Notes under the pieces: generated by a model
What the model was told of the DNA's origin: nothing
Seen by the model: the letters and a program-made list of their open reading frames with translations, nothing else
Database searches by the model: none
Position numbers and translations under genes: made by a program
Assembly (NCBI GenBank): GCA_963707895.1
Contig: CAVPRS010000002.1
Location: 248,001-312,000 of the forward strand
Direction: 5' to 3'
DNA from: Fodinibacter sp963707895
Lineage (GTDB): Bacteria > Actinomycetota > Actinomycetes > Actinomycetales > Dermatophilaceae
Length of the DNA stretch: 64,000 nucleotides
Shown here: one piece after another, positions 44,246-53,387 of the stretch
Numbering within the stretch: position 1 is the first letter of the stretch
Layout of the letters: each line of letters opens with the position of its first letter

Positions 44246-44869
44246 TCAGGAGGTCACCGGGTTGTCGACCCCGGGACCCGCCATCGTCGCCTTGGTGATG
44301 ACCTGGTCGACGAAGCCGTACTCCTTGGCCTCCTCGGCGGTGAACCACCGGTCGCGGTCGGAGTCCATCTCGATCTGGTCGACGCTCTGGCCGGTGTGCT
44401 GCGCGATGAGCTGCGCCATCTGCTTCTTGATGTGCAGCAGCTGCTCGGCCTGGATCTTGATGTCGGACGCCGTGCCGCCGATGCCGCCCGAGGGCTGGTG
44501 CATCATGACCCGCGCGTGCGGGGTGGCGTAGCGCTTGCCCGGCTCGCCGGCGGAGAGCAGGAACTGCCCCATCGAGGCGGCCATGCCCATGGCGACCGTG
44601 GCGACGTCGTTGGGGATCCACTGCATGACGTCGAAGATGGCCATCCCCGCGGTGACCGAGCCACCCGGGGAGTTGATGTAGAGCCAGATGTCCTTGGTGG
44701 GGTCCTCGGCGGCGAGCAGGAGCATCTGGGCACAGATCGCGTTCGCGTTGTCGTCGCGCACGTCGGACCCGAGGAAGATGATCCGCTCCTTGAGGAGACG
44801 GTTGTAGATGTGGTCGTCCAGACCGGCCTGGGGGCCCGGGCCGGCGGCGACGATCTCGGTGCTGGTCAC
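44246..44869 (-). CDS. clpP1: ATP-dependent Clp protease proteolytic subunit ClpP1
   Basis: A 207-residue Clp peptidase subunit. The catalytic Ser lies in MGMAASMGQFLL and His in VMMHQPSGG. YNRLLKERIIFLGSDVRDDNAN at the N-terminus matches ClpP1 of mycobacteria. The start is the GTG at 44869, 9-10 bases after GAGGAG. It is the first gene of the clpP1-clpP2 operon. In actinobacteria this pair is essential and works with ClpX or ClpC1. Confidence 0.95.
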   Translation of the reverse strand: MTSTEIVAAGPGPQAGLDDHIYNRLLKERIIFLGSDVRDDNANAICAQMLLLAAEDPTKDIWLYINSPGGSVTAGMAIFDVMQWIPNDVATVAMGMAASMGQFLLSAGEPGKRYATPHARVMMHQPSGGIGGTASDIKIQAEQLLHIKKQMAQLIAQHTGQSVDQIEMDSDRDRWFTAEEAKEYGFVDQVITKATMAGPGVDNPVTS

Positions 44870-45010
44870 GCTGGAGTCGCTCCTCGTCAGATCGGGTGCT
44901 GCTTTGTCAGTGACCCTAACGCGCGGTTCCGGTGCTCCACTCCCCGCCCGGTGCGATGTTCGCCGTGGGCGCAACCCTTCCCGGGCCGGTCGGCGGGGCC
45001 GGACACGCCG

Positions 45011-45042
45011 GCGGGGGCGGAGCCGTGTGGCTCCGCCCCCGC
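45011..45042 (-). terminator. terminator of the SHOCT gene
   Basis: A perfect 14-bp stem GCGGGGGCGGAGCC / GGCTCCGCCCCCGC with a GTGT loop, 18 bases after the stop of the minus-strand SHOCT gene and upstream of clpP1. It separates the accessory block from the clpP operon. Confidence 0.85.
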
Positions 45043-45059
45043 TGGTGGGGTGCGTCAGG

Positions 45060-45458
45060 TCAGGCGAGGGCCTTGGCCTTGAGGGAGTCGAACTCCTCCT
45101 GCGTGATGGCGCCGGAGTCGAGCAGGCCCTTGGCGTGGGTGATCTGCTCCGCCGGGCTGGTCGAGGCCGCCGCGACCGACTTGATGTACTTCTCCTGCTG
45201 CGCCTGGGCGTCAGCGACGGCCGCCATCTGGCGCTCGCCCATGCTCTTGCCACGCGCGATGAGGTAGATCAGGGCGCCGAGCCACGGCACGAAGATCAGC
45301 ACGATCGCCCAGCCGGCCTTGCCCCAGCCGCTCAGCGTGCGGTCGCTGAACATGTCGAAGACGCAGCGGAACCAGATCATGATCGCGGCGATCCAGATGA
45401 AGATCCAGAAGCTCCAGAGCAGAACCTCGCCGAAGCTGTTGATGTTGTTGGTACCCAT
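45060..45458 (-). CDS. PLDc_N/SHOCT domain membrane protein
   Basis: A 132-residue protein. Two membrane helices (residues about 12-33 and 48-66) make a PLDc_N-like hairpin with WGKAGWAIVLIFVPWLGALIYLIARG, a common actinobacterial arrangement. A C-terminal SHOCT motif follows (THAKGLLDSGAITQEEFDSLKAKAL). SHOCT motifs are thought to mediate protein contacts. The function is unknown. It is followed directly by a strong terminator. Confidence 0.85.
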   Translation of the reverse strand: MGTNNINSFGEVLLWSFWIFIWIAAIMIWFRCVFDMFSDRTLSGWGKAGWAIVLIFVPWLGALIYLIARGKSMGERQMAAVADAQAQQEKYIKSVAAASTSPAEQITHAKGLLDSGAITQEEFDSLKAKALA

Positions 45459-45553
45459 CGTTGTGAGTCACCTTTCAGGTGGTGGTGTTGTGGTGATGGT
45501 ACGGCTGGTGGTGCTGGGGGTGCAGGAGGCGCACCGGTGGGGACTGCGTTGCG

Positions 45554-46102
45554 TCAGCCCCTGGCCAGGTTGTCGATGCAGACCGTGATGGCCAGGATCA
45601 GGGCGTCGTTCTGCCCGGGTGCCACTTCGACCCCGTAGGTCTCGCGCACGCGGAACCACTTCTTGGAGACCTCGGCAACCTTCGTGCCGTCGGCCTCGAT
45701 CTCGAACTCGTGGTCGACGATGTTGCCGTGCGCCGACAGCTCGGCGCCTCCGGCCAGGTCGATCGAGAATCGGTCTCGCAGCGGGGTGATCATCGCCTTC
45801 TTGACCTTGGCGAGGGACGCGCCGTCGGGCCCCTCGATCTCCATGACGTCGCGGACGTGGACCGGACGGTCCTGGATCTTGGCCAGCTCGTTGCCCTGCG
45901 GGTCCTCGAGGACGAGGGTCTTGCGCACCCGCAGCGCCTTGCCGTTGACCTTGAACGCCCGGCGACCCGACTCGTCCTCGATCCAGCTGTCGTCACCGAT
46001 CGAGAGGAGCTTCTCGCGCATCTGGTACCGGACGGCGTTGCCGCCCCGCCCGAACGTCTCGCGCTCCTCACGGCGACCCTCTCGCCTGTCGTGGCCGAGC
46101 AT
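45554..46102 (-). CDS. LURP-one-related family protein
   Basis: A 182-residue protein with a tubby-like (LURP-one) barrel. The pattern YQMREKLLSIGDDSWIED, RAFKVNGKALRVRKTLVLEDPQGNELAKIQDR and RFSIDLAGG fits the family, which in bacteria is of unknown role and in tubby proteins binds lipids. I chose the ATG at 46102 with GGCAGGACAGC upstream; it adds an Arg/Glu-rich tail before the conserved YQMREK. A start nearer to that motif is possible. It is convergent with nothing nearby and probably stands alone. Confidence 0.78.
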   Translation of the reverse strand: MLGHDRREGRREERETFGRGGNAVRYQMREKLLSIGDDSWIEDESGRRAFKVNGKALRVRKTLVLEDPQGNELAKIQDRPVHVRDVMEIEGPDGASLAKVKKAMITPLRDRFSIDLAGGAELSAHGNIVDHEFEIEADGTKVAEVSKKWFRVRETYGVEVAPGQNDALILAITVCIDNLARG

Positions 46103-46212
46103 GCTGTCCTGCCTTCTTCCGCACCGAGGGCGCTGCCGATCAGGGCCCCTGCGCCGCAATAGTCACCCGGTGGCGAGGCCGCCACATCACCTACGAGGGG
46201 TGAGGGCGGGGC

Positions 46213-47421
46213 TCACGCCTCGGTGGGCTTGCGCACGGCGGGGACGACCGCCAGGGCGAGGATGGCGAGGGCGCCCACGACGAGCAGCGAGTGCAGCACC
46301 CCGACCCGGTCGCCGAGCAGCCCGAGCACCGGCGGGCCGGCGAGGAAGGCGGCGTAACCGATCGTGGCGACGACCGACATCCGGGCCGCGGCGCGCTCGG
46401 CGTCGTCGGCGGAGGCGCTCAGGCCCACGGGGAAGCCGAGTGCGGCGCCGACACCCCAGACGGCGGTGCCTGCGAAGGCGACCCACGGGGGCCCGTAGAT
46501 GACCATGGCGGCGCCGAGCGCGGCGAGGCCGAAGCTGACCCGGAGCACCGGCACCCGGCCGTAGCGGTCGAGCAGGCCGGTCCCGGCGATCCGGCCGAGG
46601 GTCATGAAGGTGAGGAAGGTCGCGAAGGCGAGCACGCCCACCCACTTCTCGCGGTGGTGCCCCTCGACGAACGCGACGGCGAGCCAGTCGTTGGCGGTGC
46701 CCTCGGTGAAGGCGGCCGCGAAGACGACGACGCCGATGAGCAGCGTGCGCGGCTCGAGCCACGCCGAGCGGTGGCGCTGCCGGGCGGCGCGCGCAGCGGC
46801 GGGCTGCTCGGTCGAGCGCGGCAGGAAGTGCGGCAGCGCCCACCAGGCCAGCACCACGGTGACGACCGCGGCGCCGGCGAAGTGCACGGTGAGCGGCACG
46901 CCGGCGCGCGACATCCCCGCGCCGACCAGGGCCGACACGACCGTGCCGCCGCTGAACGCGGCGTGGAAGTGCGGCATCACCGAGGTGCCGAGGTGACGCT
47001 CGACGTCGGCGCCCTCGAGGTTCATCGAGACGTCCCAGACCCCGATGCCGAGACCGATGAGGAACAGCCCCGCGGCGACGCCCCAGCGCGGTCCGTGGGC
47101 GTCGACGACGACCCCGACCGTGAGCAGGCCGGCGAGCCCGACGGCCATGCCGAGCCCCACGGCGCGGGTCGCCCCGATCCGGTCGGAGATGCGGCCGGCC
47201 AGCGGCAGACCCGTGACCGAGCCCAGGCTCGCGGCGACGAGGGTGAGCCCGAGCTGCCCGGCGGTGAGGCCCAGGGACTCCTTGGCGTCGGCGATCCGCG
47301 AGGCCCAGGAGGCGAAGACCAGCCCGGCGAGGGTGAAGGTGAGGAAGACCGCGGTACGCGCCCGGGTGACCCGCTCGCGCGGGATGGTCGGCGTGGAGGT
47401 CAGGGCGGGCGTGGCGGACAA
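46213..47421 (-). CDS. MFS transporter
   Basis: A 402-residue transporter with twelve predicted membrane helices, of the major facilitator superfamily. The loop 2-3 motif reads GRISDRIGATRAVGLG and the second-half equivalent GRIAGTGLLDRYGRVP. GAGGAA seven bases upstream of a TTG at 47421 decides the start; upstream in-frame sequence runs through the operator and is not coding. It is divergent from the LacI-type regulator and shares its operator. The substrate is probably a sugar or small molecule recognised by that regulator; it cannot be named from sequence. Confidence 0.85.
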   Translation of the reverse strand: MSATPALTSTPTIPRERVTRARTAVFLTFTLAGLVFASWASRIADAKESLGLTAGQLGLTLVAASLGSVTGLPLAGRISDRIGATRAVGLGMAVGLAGLLTVGVVVDAHGPRWGVAAGLFLIGLGIGVWDVSMNLEGADVERHLGTSVMPHFHAAFSGGTVVSALVGAGMSRAGVPLTVHFAGAAVVTVVLAWWALPHFLPRSTEQPAAARAARQRHRSAWLEPRTLLIGVVVFAAAFTEGTANDWLAVAFVEGHHREKWVGVLAFATFLTFMTLGRIAGTGLLDRYGRVPVLRVSFGLAALGAAMVIYGPPWVAFAGTAVWGVGAALGFPVGLSASADDAERAAARMSVVATIGYAAFLAGPPVLGLLGDRVGVLHSLLVVGALAILALAVVPAVRKPTEA

Positions 47422-47484
47422 CGGGGGTTCCTCGGCGGGGATCGGGGTCGGGCTGGGGGCGGTTCCTCGACCACGAACGCGAGG

Positions 47485-47512
47485 TCGAATCGATTCGATC
47501 GAATCGATTCGA
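47485..47512. promoter_or_regulatory. tandem palindromic operator between MFS and LacI genes
   Basis: Two perfect 14-bp palindromes TCGAATCGATTCGA lie end to end (47485-47498 and 47499-47512) between divergent MFS and LacI-type genes. The LacI-type protein probably binds here and represses both. A TATTGT -10 element (47513-47518) directly follows and ends 7 bases before the LacI ATG, so the regulator mRNA would begin at or near its own start codon (leaderless) and no Shine-Dalgarno is seen. Confidence 0.82.
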
Positions 47513-47525
47513 TATTGTTCCTCCC

Positions 47526-48614
47526 ATGACCCCCACTCGTCAAACCCCGCCGGCCCGCCGGCCGACGCTGCGTGACGTGGCGCGCCGGGCCGGGGTGTCG
47601 ACGTCGACGGCATCCCTGGTGTTCAGCGGCAAGGGGCCGGTCGCGACGGCGACCCAGCAGCGGGTGCGCACCGCGGCATCCGACCTGTCGTACGCCGGTC
47701 CCGACCCCCTCGCCTCCTCGCTGCGCCAGGGGCGCGTGGGCACCGTCGCGGTCGTCGTCGAGGGGCCGCTGCGCTACGCCTTCCACGACCCCTTCGCCCT
47801 CGCCGTGCTCGACGGCCTCGCCGAGGAGCTCGACGCCGCCGGGCGATCGATGCTGCTCGTGGCCCAGCCGGTCGAGGACCCCGAGCGGGCCCTCGCCCAG
47901 CTCGCGACCCAGGCCGTCGACGCGGCCGTGTTCCCCCTGTGCGGGGAGCGTGACAACCCGGTGGTCGACCACCTGCTGGCGCGCGGCATCCCCCTGGTCG
48001 GGGCGGGCGCGCCGGTGCACCCGCGGGTGGTACACGTGCTGACCGACGAGGCGGCCGCGATGGCGCTGGTCACCCGCCACGTGCTCGACCTCGGCCACAC
48101 CCGGGTCGCCCACCTGTCGATGGCCCTGCGGCCCGGGTCGCCGACGAGCGTGGTCACCGAGCACGAGGTGGCCGGCGCGTCCTACCCGGATGCCGCGGGC
48201 CGGCTCGCGGGGTTCCGCTCGGTCGCCGGTGCCGACGCCCCCGTCGTCCAGGCCCACGACCTGACGGTCGAGGCCGGCGAGGCCGCCGCCCGCCTGCTGC
48301 TCGACGTGCCCGCCGACCGGCGCCCGACCGCCATCGTCGCCCAGGCCGACCTGCTCGCCGCGGGAGCAGTGCGCGCGGCGGAGTCGCTCGGGCTGCGCGT
48401 CCCGACCGACCTCAGCGTCACCGGGTTCGACGGCGTCGAGCTCCCTTGGCTCGACCACGTGCTCACGACCGTCGAGCAGCCCGGGGCGGACAAGGGCCGG
48501 GCCATGGGACGGCTCGTGCGCCAGGCGCTCGACGGGCGGTCGATCACCGACCAGCCGTTCCCGGTACGGCTGAGGGTGGGGACGACCACGTCCCCACCCT
48601 CGCTCACCGGCTGA
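47526..48614 (+). CDS. LacI-family transcriptional regulator
   Basis: A 362-residue repressor. The N-terminal helix-turn-helix (PTLRDVARRAGVSTSTASLVFSGKG) is followed by the hinge helix region (PLASSLRQGRVGTV) and a periplasmic-binding-protein-like sensor domain with DLSVTGFDGVE near the end. It is divergent from the MFS gene and shares the tandem palindrome with it. It lacks a Shine-Dalgarno and its ATG is about 8 bases after the -10 element. The effector is probably the MFS substrate. Confidence 0.92.
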   Translation: MTPTRQTPPARRPTLRDVARRAGVSTSTASLVFSGKGPVATATQQRVRTAASDLSYAGPDPLASSLRQGRVGTVAVVVEGPLRYAFHDPFALAVLDGLAEELDAAGRSMLLVAQPVEDPERALAQLATQAVDAAVFPLCGERDNPVVDHLLARGIPLVGAGAPVHPRVVHVLTDEAAAMALVTRHVLDLGHTRVAHLSMALRPGSPTSVVTEHEVAGASYPDAAGRLAGFRSVAGADAPVVQAHDLTVEAGEAAARLLLDVPADRRPTAIVAQADLLAAGAVRAAESLGLRVPTDLSVTGFDGVELPWLDHVLTTVEQPGADKGRAMGRLVRQALDGRSITDQPFPVRLRVGTTTSPPSLTG

Positions 48615-48649
48615 GCCCGTCTCGCGGGGCCCGCGCTGCGGCTCAGCCG
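48608..48649. terminator. bidirectional terminator enclosing both stop codons
   Basis: CGGCTGAGCC (48608-48617) is perfectly complementary to GGCTCAGCCG (48640-48649), with a GC-rich loop that can also fold. The TGA of the LacI gene and the TGA of the convergent surface protein lie inside the two arms, so the same sequence ends both proteins and both transcripts. Confidence 0.75.
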
Positions 48650-50429
48650 CGGCGGTGCGTGCTGGCGTCCAGCCCCTCGACGAAGGTCGTGGCGCCCGGG
48701 ATCGTACGGCCGCCCAGGACGCGGTCGGCCGTACGGCCATCGGCACCCGCCGGGGCGTTCTTGGCCGCAGCGCCGGCCGGGACGCCGGCAGGGCGGCCTG
48801 GCTCGGGTAGAGGTCGAGCGTGCCCGCGGCGTCGAAGATGACCCGCATCGAGCCGGCGTCGTTGTAGATCTTGTAGGTGAGCGCCTTGGTGGCGTCGTTG
48901 TAGGCCAACGGTGCGTAGGCCGACACGGCGCGGGTCGCACCGGCGTTGACGTTGAGGTTGCTCGCGAGCGGCTTGCTGCCCTCGCCCCAGACCGTGAGGT
49001 AGGTGCGGGCCGTCGGCTTGTCACCGGTGAGGTTGCCGACGACGTAGATCGAGTCCGAGCTGGCCACGCTGGTGGCCGGTGCGGTGCGAGTCTGCTTCGA
49101 CCCGAACGACCCCGAGAGGCCGACGCCCGTACGGGTGTCGAGGATGCGACGCGGCGACGGGCTCCCGGTCAGGGGCACGAAGCGCATGCCGGCCAGGTCG
49201 TCGGTGACGTAGTAGCCGGTGAGGTCGACGACCAGGTCGACCTGCCCGCTGCCGGTGTTCTGGACCCGGAAGCCGCTGCTCTGCTCGGTCTCGTGGGTGA
49301 CCGGGTTGACGGTCGTGTAGTAGCGCGAGGTCACCACGGCCATGTTCGGGGCGATGACCCCCTTGAGGTAGTTGACCGTCGACGCCGTGGGCTTGGCGCC
49401 GGAGCCCGACCACGCGGTGAGCACGCCGGGGGCCGTGGGTTGACCGCCGTGATGCTGACGGCATAGGCCTTGACCGCCCGGGCCTTGGCCTCGGTGTCCC
49501 AGACGTCCTGGAAGTCGATGTACTCGCCGTTGAGGAACGGCAGCTCGCTGCGGCTGTCGTAGAGGCGCTCGGGGTCACCCGTGCCGGTCGGCGAGGAACT
49601 GCGAACCCATCCCCTTGGCGGCGCGCACGGTGTCGTCCTTCGCGTACCAGCCGAGGACGTCGATGATGAGGTGGGCCTTGCCGCCGTAGTTGTAGACCTT
49701 GACCTTGCCGTCGGCCCCGACCGGGACGGTGACCATGTTGGCGCCGGTCCAGCCCGTCGGGAAGTTGATCGACGACGCGTCCGGGCGCGACTTGTCGCTC
49801 GGGTAGACCTTGAAGTAGCCCTGGTTGGTCGTGTTGACCGCGGTGACGTTCAGGACCGCGGCAGAGACACCGGTGGCCGGGATGCCGAAGCGGTTGGTGA
49901 TCTGGACCGCGGTGGTCGAGCCCGCCGCGAGGGGCAGCTTGGTGCCGCTCGTGCGGGTGTCGATGGCGCGCTGGGGCGTGCCGAGCGGGTAGTAGGTGCC
50001 CGTGGCGTTCGGAACGGCCGTGCCGCTCAGGGCGACCGTCAGCAGGCCCGCGGGTGACGTCGTCGGCACGTCGAGAGCCGCCTGGCGCACGCCCGCGGCG
50101 AACGGGTTGAAGCTGACGGCCACCGTGCAGGTGCTGCCCGCGGCGATCGTGGCGCCCGCGCAGGTCTGGGTCCCGACCGAGTAGTCGTCGGCCTGGTCGG
50201 TGGCCCCCCCGACCGGCTCGATGCTGGGCGTGCCGAAGGTGACGGGCGAGCCGGTGACCGACACCGTGATGGTCTTCGTGACGCTGCCGTAGACCGGGAC
50301 GCTGCCGAAGGACTGGCTCGCCGGTGCCGAGGCACCCGACACGAGGGCGGCGGCGGACGACGCCCCCGCAACCGACGCGGCGAGCAGCGCGGTGGCTCCG
50401 ACAACGGACACGATGGCGCGACGGCGCAT
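48643..50429 (-). pseudogene. secreted surface protein with choice-of-anchor D and adhesin-like repeats, frameshifted
   Basis: The ATG at 50429 is preceded by AGGAGA. A signal peptide (VVGATALLAASVAGASSAAA) leads to a choice-of-anchor D domain (QSFGSVPVYGS, STCTVAVSFNPFA) and then two or three repeats of the type YYPLGTPQRAIDTRTSG ... LIIDVLGWY, common in actinobacterial cell-wall proteins. The frame changes near 49590, 49437 and 48780; the pieces join into one protein of about 590 residues, ending FVEGLDASTHRRG. Adding one C near 49437 restores NPTAPGVLTAW. The three breaks may be sequencing errors or decay. It probably sits at the cell surface. Confidence 0.75.
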
Positions 50430-50589
50430 GATGGTTCTCCTGGTGCAGGGGGTGTCGCGATCGGGCGACGCGCTCACGATAGGTCAGTCCGCGGCCGGGC
50501 GCCCGGCAAACCGCCCGAGCCGCCGCGGCATCGCTGAGGAACCACACCTCACCGGTGCGTGGCGGCCGGCGAACGCATCACACCTCCGC

Positions 50590-50635
50590 AACGCGAGACC
50601 CGCAACCGACGCCGTCGGGTGCGGGTTCTCGCGTT
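50590..50635 (-). terminator. terminator of tig
   Basis: On the minus strand a long, slightly imperfect hairpin pairs AACGCGAGA and CCCGCA with GCGGGT and TCTCGCGTT around a CGACG/CGTCG core. It follows the tig stop at 50653 by 18 bases, between tig and the divergent end of the upstream gap. Confidence 0.75.
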
Positions 50636-50652
50636 CGGAGACCGAGGTGGGG

Positions 50653-52053
50653 TCAGGCCTTGGCCGGGGCCTCGTCGGTGGCCTCGTCGGCCGCGACCTC
50701 GGCGTCGTCCGACGCCTCGTGGTCGTGGCCCTCGTGGTCGTGGTCGTGGCCCTCGTGGTCGTGGTCGTGACCCTCGTGGCCGTCGGCCTCGGGGACGAGG
50801 TCGTCGAGGTCGATGGTGGCCCCGGCGGTGTCGGTGACCGTCGCCTTGTCGAGCACGGCGGCGAGCGCCTTGCGGCGGGCGACCTCCTGCACGATCGAGG
50901 GGATCTGGCCCTGCTGGTCGATGCTCTGGGCGAACTCGTTCGGGTCCATGCCGTACTGCTGGGCGCTCATGACGAGGTACTCGATGAGCTCGGGCTGCTC
51001 GACCCGCACCTCGAGCTGCTCCGCGATGGCGTCGAGGAGGAACTGCGCGCGCAGGGCCTTGCGGGTGCTCTCGTCGACCTCGGCGCGGTGCACGTCGTCG
51101 TCGATGCGGTTCTCGCCCTCGAGGTGCTGGTTGACCTCGGCGAGCACGACGCCGTCGGGCACGGGCACGTCGACGGTGTCGAGGAGGTGCTCGAGCACCT
51201 TGTCGCGGGCCTGGATGCCCTGCTCGTACTTCTTGGCCTGCTCGGCCTGCTTGGTGACGTCGGCGCGCAGGTCGTCGAGGGTGTCGAACTCCGAGGCGAG
51301 CTGGGCGAAGTCGTCGTCGAGCTCGGGCAGCTCACGGACCTTGACCGACTTGACCGTGACGGTGCACTCGGCGTCGTCACCCTCGTGGTCGCCGCCGGCG
51401 AGCGGGGCGGTGAAGTTCTTGGTGTCGCCCGCGGCGAGGCCGATCAGCGCCTCGTCGAGACCCTCGAGCATGTTCTTGCTGCCGACCTCGTAGGAGACGT
51501 CGGTGACGGAGTCGATCTCCTCGTCGGCGATCGCGGCGGCCAGGTCGATGGAGACGAAGTCGCCGTCCTCGACCGCGCGCTCGACGCCCACGAGGCTGCC
51601 GAAGCGCTCGCGCAGCGCGGTGAGGCGCTCCTCGACGTCGTCGTCGGAGGCCTTGACCTCGTCGACCTCGACCGCGATGCCCTCGAGGTCGGGAAGCTCG
51701 ATCTGGGGGCGCACGTCGGTCTCGACGGTGAACTCGAAGTCCTGGCCGTCCTCGAGCGGCACGGCGGTGACGTCGACCTCGGGCTGGCCGATGGCGCGGA
51801 CGTTCTCGGCCTCGGCGGCCTGGGCGAAGAAGACCGGGAGGGCCTCGTTGACGGCCTCCTGCACCACGGCCCCACGGCCGACGCGCTGGTCGATGATCCG
51901 GCTCGGGACCTTTCCCTTGCGGAAGCCCGGGATCTGCACCTGGGCGCCGATCGTCTTGTACGCCTGGTCGAGCATCGGCTTCAGCTCCGCGAACGGGACC
52001 TCCACGACGAGCTTGACCCGGGTCGGGCTGATGGTCTCGACGGCACTCTTCAC
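50653..52053 (-). CDS. tig: trigger factor with His-rich C-terminal tail
   Basis: A 466-residue ribosome-bound chaperone. The N-terminal ribosome-docking loop GFRKGKVPSRII (GFRxGxxP signature, near residue 42) is followed by an FKBP-type peptidyl-prolyl isomerase domain (residues about 160-245) and the chaperone arms. The tail after residue 425 is unusual: repeated HEGHDHDHEGHDH followed by an acidic end, which could bind metal ions. The start is the GTG at 52053; the upstream in-frame stretch has no homology. tig usually stands next to clpP1; here a block of about 5.8 kb lies between them. Confidence 0.95.
   Translation of the reverse strand: MKSAVETISPTRVKLVVEVPFAELKPMLDQAYKTIGAQVQIPGFRKGKVPSRIIDQRVGRGAVVQEAVNEALPVFFAQAAEAENVRAIGQPEVDVTAVPLEDGQDFEFTVETDVRPQIELPDLEGIAVEVDEVKASDDDVEERLTALRERFGSLVGVERAVEDGDFVSIDLAAAIADEEIDSVTDVSYEVGSKNMLEGLDEALIGLAAGDTKNFTAPLAGGDHEGDDAECTVTVKSVKVRELPELDDDFAQLASEFDTLDDLRADVTKQAEQAKKYEQGIQARDKVLEHLLDTVDVPVPDGVVLAEVNQHLEGENRIDDDVHRAEVDESTRKALRAQFLLDAIAEQLEVRVEQPELIEYLVMSAQQYGMDPNEFAQSIDQQGQIPSIVQEVARRKALAAVLDKATVTDTAGATIDLDDLVPEADGHEGHDHDHEGHDHDHEGHDHEASDDAEVAADEATDEAPAKA
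50717..50789 (-). repeat. tandem repeat encoding HEGHDHD units in trigger factor
   Basis: A near-perfect repeat of the bases CCCTCGTGGTCGTGGTCGTGG (plus strand, 21 bases with small changes) occurs about three times and encodes the His/Asp repeats HEGHDHD of the trigger-factor tail. Whole-codon length lets copy number vary without changing the frame. Confidence 0.8.
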
Positions 52054-52304
52054 TTCAGGCACTCCACAACCATGGGGGAATCGGGGGGAACTTCTGGTGG
52101 GTGACGGGCGGGCCGGCCCCAGCGGGCCGGCGCCTTCCAGCGGCTCGCGAGCACGCGGCACACCGGATCGGCACCAAGGGACCATGCTAGCGGCCGGGCA
52201 CGGGGCCACCCAATCGGCAGGATCTCCCCACCGGGGGCACCGCCCGAGTAACGTCCGCCGGGCACGCCCCGGACCGGGGCTCTCGACCGAGAAGGACTCC
52301 ACAC

Positions 52305-53294
52305 ATGATCCGCATCTCGTCCCGCACCCGCCGCCTCGCCGGTGCTGGTGCGCTCGTGGCCGGCGCGTTCGCCACCGCCGCCCTGGGCACCGGGGCCGGC
52401 GTCGCCACCGCCGGAGCCGCCCCCACCACCGTCTCCTCGAGCTCGACGTCCGCGCTGGACTGCGCGGCCGCCGGTCTCGCGCCGAGCGCTGCCCGGATGG
52501 CCAAGGGCGCCACCGCGCAGGAGCCCAAGCTCTACCCCGACAACCAGGCCAAGGCCTACGGCGTCATCAAGGACCAGCCGCGGATGCCGGACGGCTCGGT
52601 GCACATCCGCACCGTCTTCCACGTGGTCTCGGACCACGACCTGACCACGGCCGAGCACACCCGGATGCAGACCATGATCGGCGCCCAGATCAGGGTGCTC
52701 AACGACTCCTACGGCGGCCTGACGTCGCCGACCGCTGCGGACAGCCCGTTCCGGTTCGACCTCACGAAGACCACGTACACCGTCAACCCGGCCTGGTACA
52801 CCGTCGTGCCCGGCAAGAACGAGCGCGACATGAAGAAGGCGCTCTACGAGGGCGACGCCACCGTGCTCAACGTCTACGTCGCCAACATCGGCGGCGGCCT
52901 GCTCGGCTGGTCCTACTTCCCCAAGGGCTACAACCACGGGCGCGACTACATCGACGGCGTGGTCATGCTCGACGAGTCGATGCCCGGCGGCACCGCCGGC
53001 AAGTACTCCGAGGGCGACACCCTGACCCACGAGGTCGGCCACTGGCTGATGCTCGAGCACACCTTCAACCACGGCTGCAGCGCGTCGGGCGACTACGTGA
53101 CCGACACCCCCAAGGAGGCGCAGCCGCAGTTCGACTGCCCGATCGGCGCCGACACCTGCAGCGCCCCCGGGCTCGACCCCATCCACAACTTCATGGACTA
53201 CACGCAGGACTCGTGCATGAACGAGTTCACGCCCGGCCAGGTCGAGCGGATGAACGACGCGTGGATCGACTTCCGCGCGGCGGCCAAGGCCTGA
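52305..53294 (+). CDS. secreted M43-type zinc metalloprotease
   Basis: A 329-residue secreted protease. The Tat- or Sec-type signal (RRLAGAGALVAGAFATAALGTGAG) leads to a pro-region and then the zinc motif THEVGHWLMLEHTF (HExxHxxxxxH, near residue 247), with the Met-turn FMDYTQDSCMNEF and conserved Cys pairs. The enzyme resembles the M43 domain at 4247 but is half as long and has only the catalytic part. The ATG at 52305 is preceded by AAGGA. A strong hairpin follows its stop. The substrate is unknown. Confidence 0.9.
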   Translation: MIRISSRTRRLAGAGALVAGAFATAALGTGAGVATAGAAPTTVSSSSTSALDCAAAGLAPSAARMAKGATAQEPKLYPDNQAKAYGVIKDQPRMPDGSVHIRTVFHVVSDHDLTTAEHTRMQTMIGAQIRVLNDSYGGLTSPTAADSPFRFDLTKTTYTVNPAWYTVVPGKNERDMKKALYEGDATVLNVYVANIGGGLLGWSYFPKGYNHGRDYIDGVVMLDESMPGGTAGKYSEGDTLTHEVGHWLMLEHTFNHGCSASGDYVTDTPKEAQPQFDCPIGADTCSAPGLDPIHNFMDYTQDSCMNEFTPGQVERMNDAWIDFRAAAKA

Positions 53295-53316
53295 CCACTC
53301 CCCCACACCCACCACA

Positions 53317-53354
53317 CCGGATGCCGGTCGCGGACTGTCGCGGCCGGCATCCGG
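53317..53354. terminator. terminator after the secreted metalloprotease
   Basis: CCGGATGCCGG (53317-53327) pairs with CCGGCATCCGG (53344-53354); a shorter inner CGCG/CGCG helix extends it. It stands 22 bases after the protease stop and 34 bases before the DUF389 start. Confidence 0.8.
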
Positions 53355-53387
53355 CGTCTGCGGCCCCGCCGGCGGCACACTGGGCGC

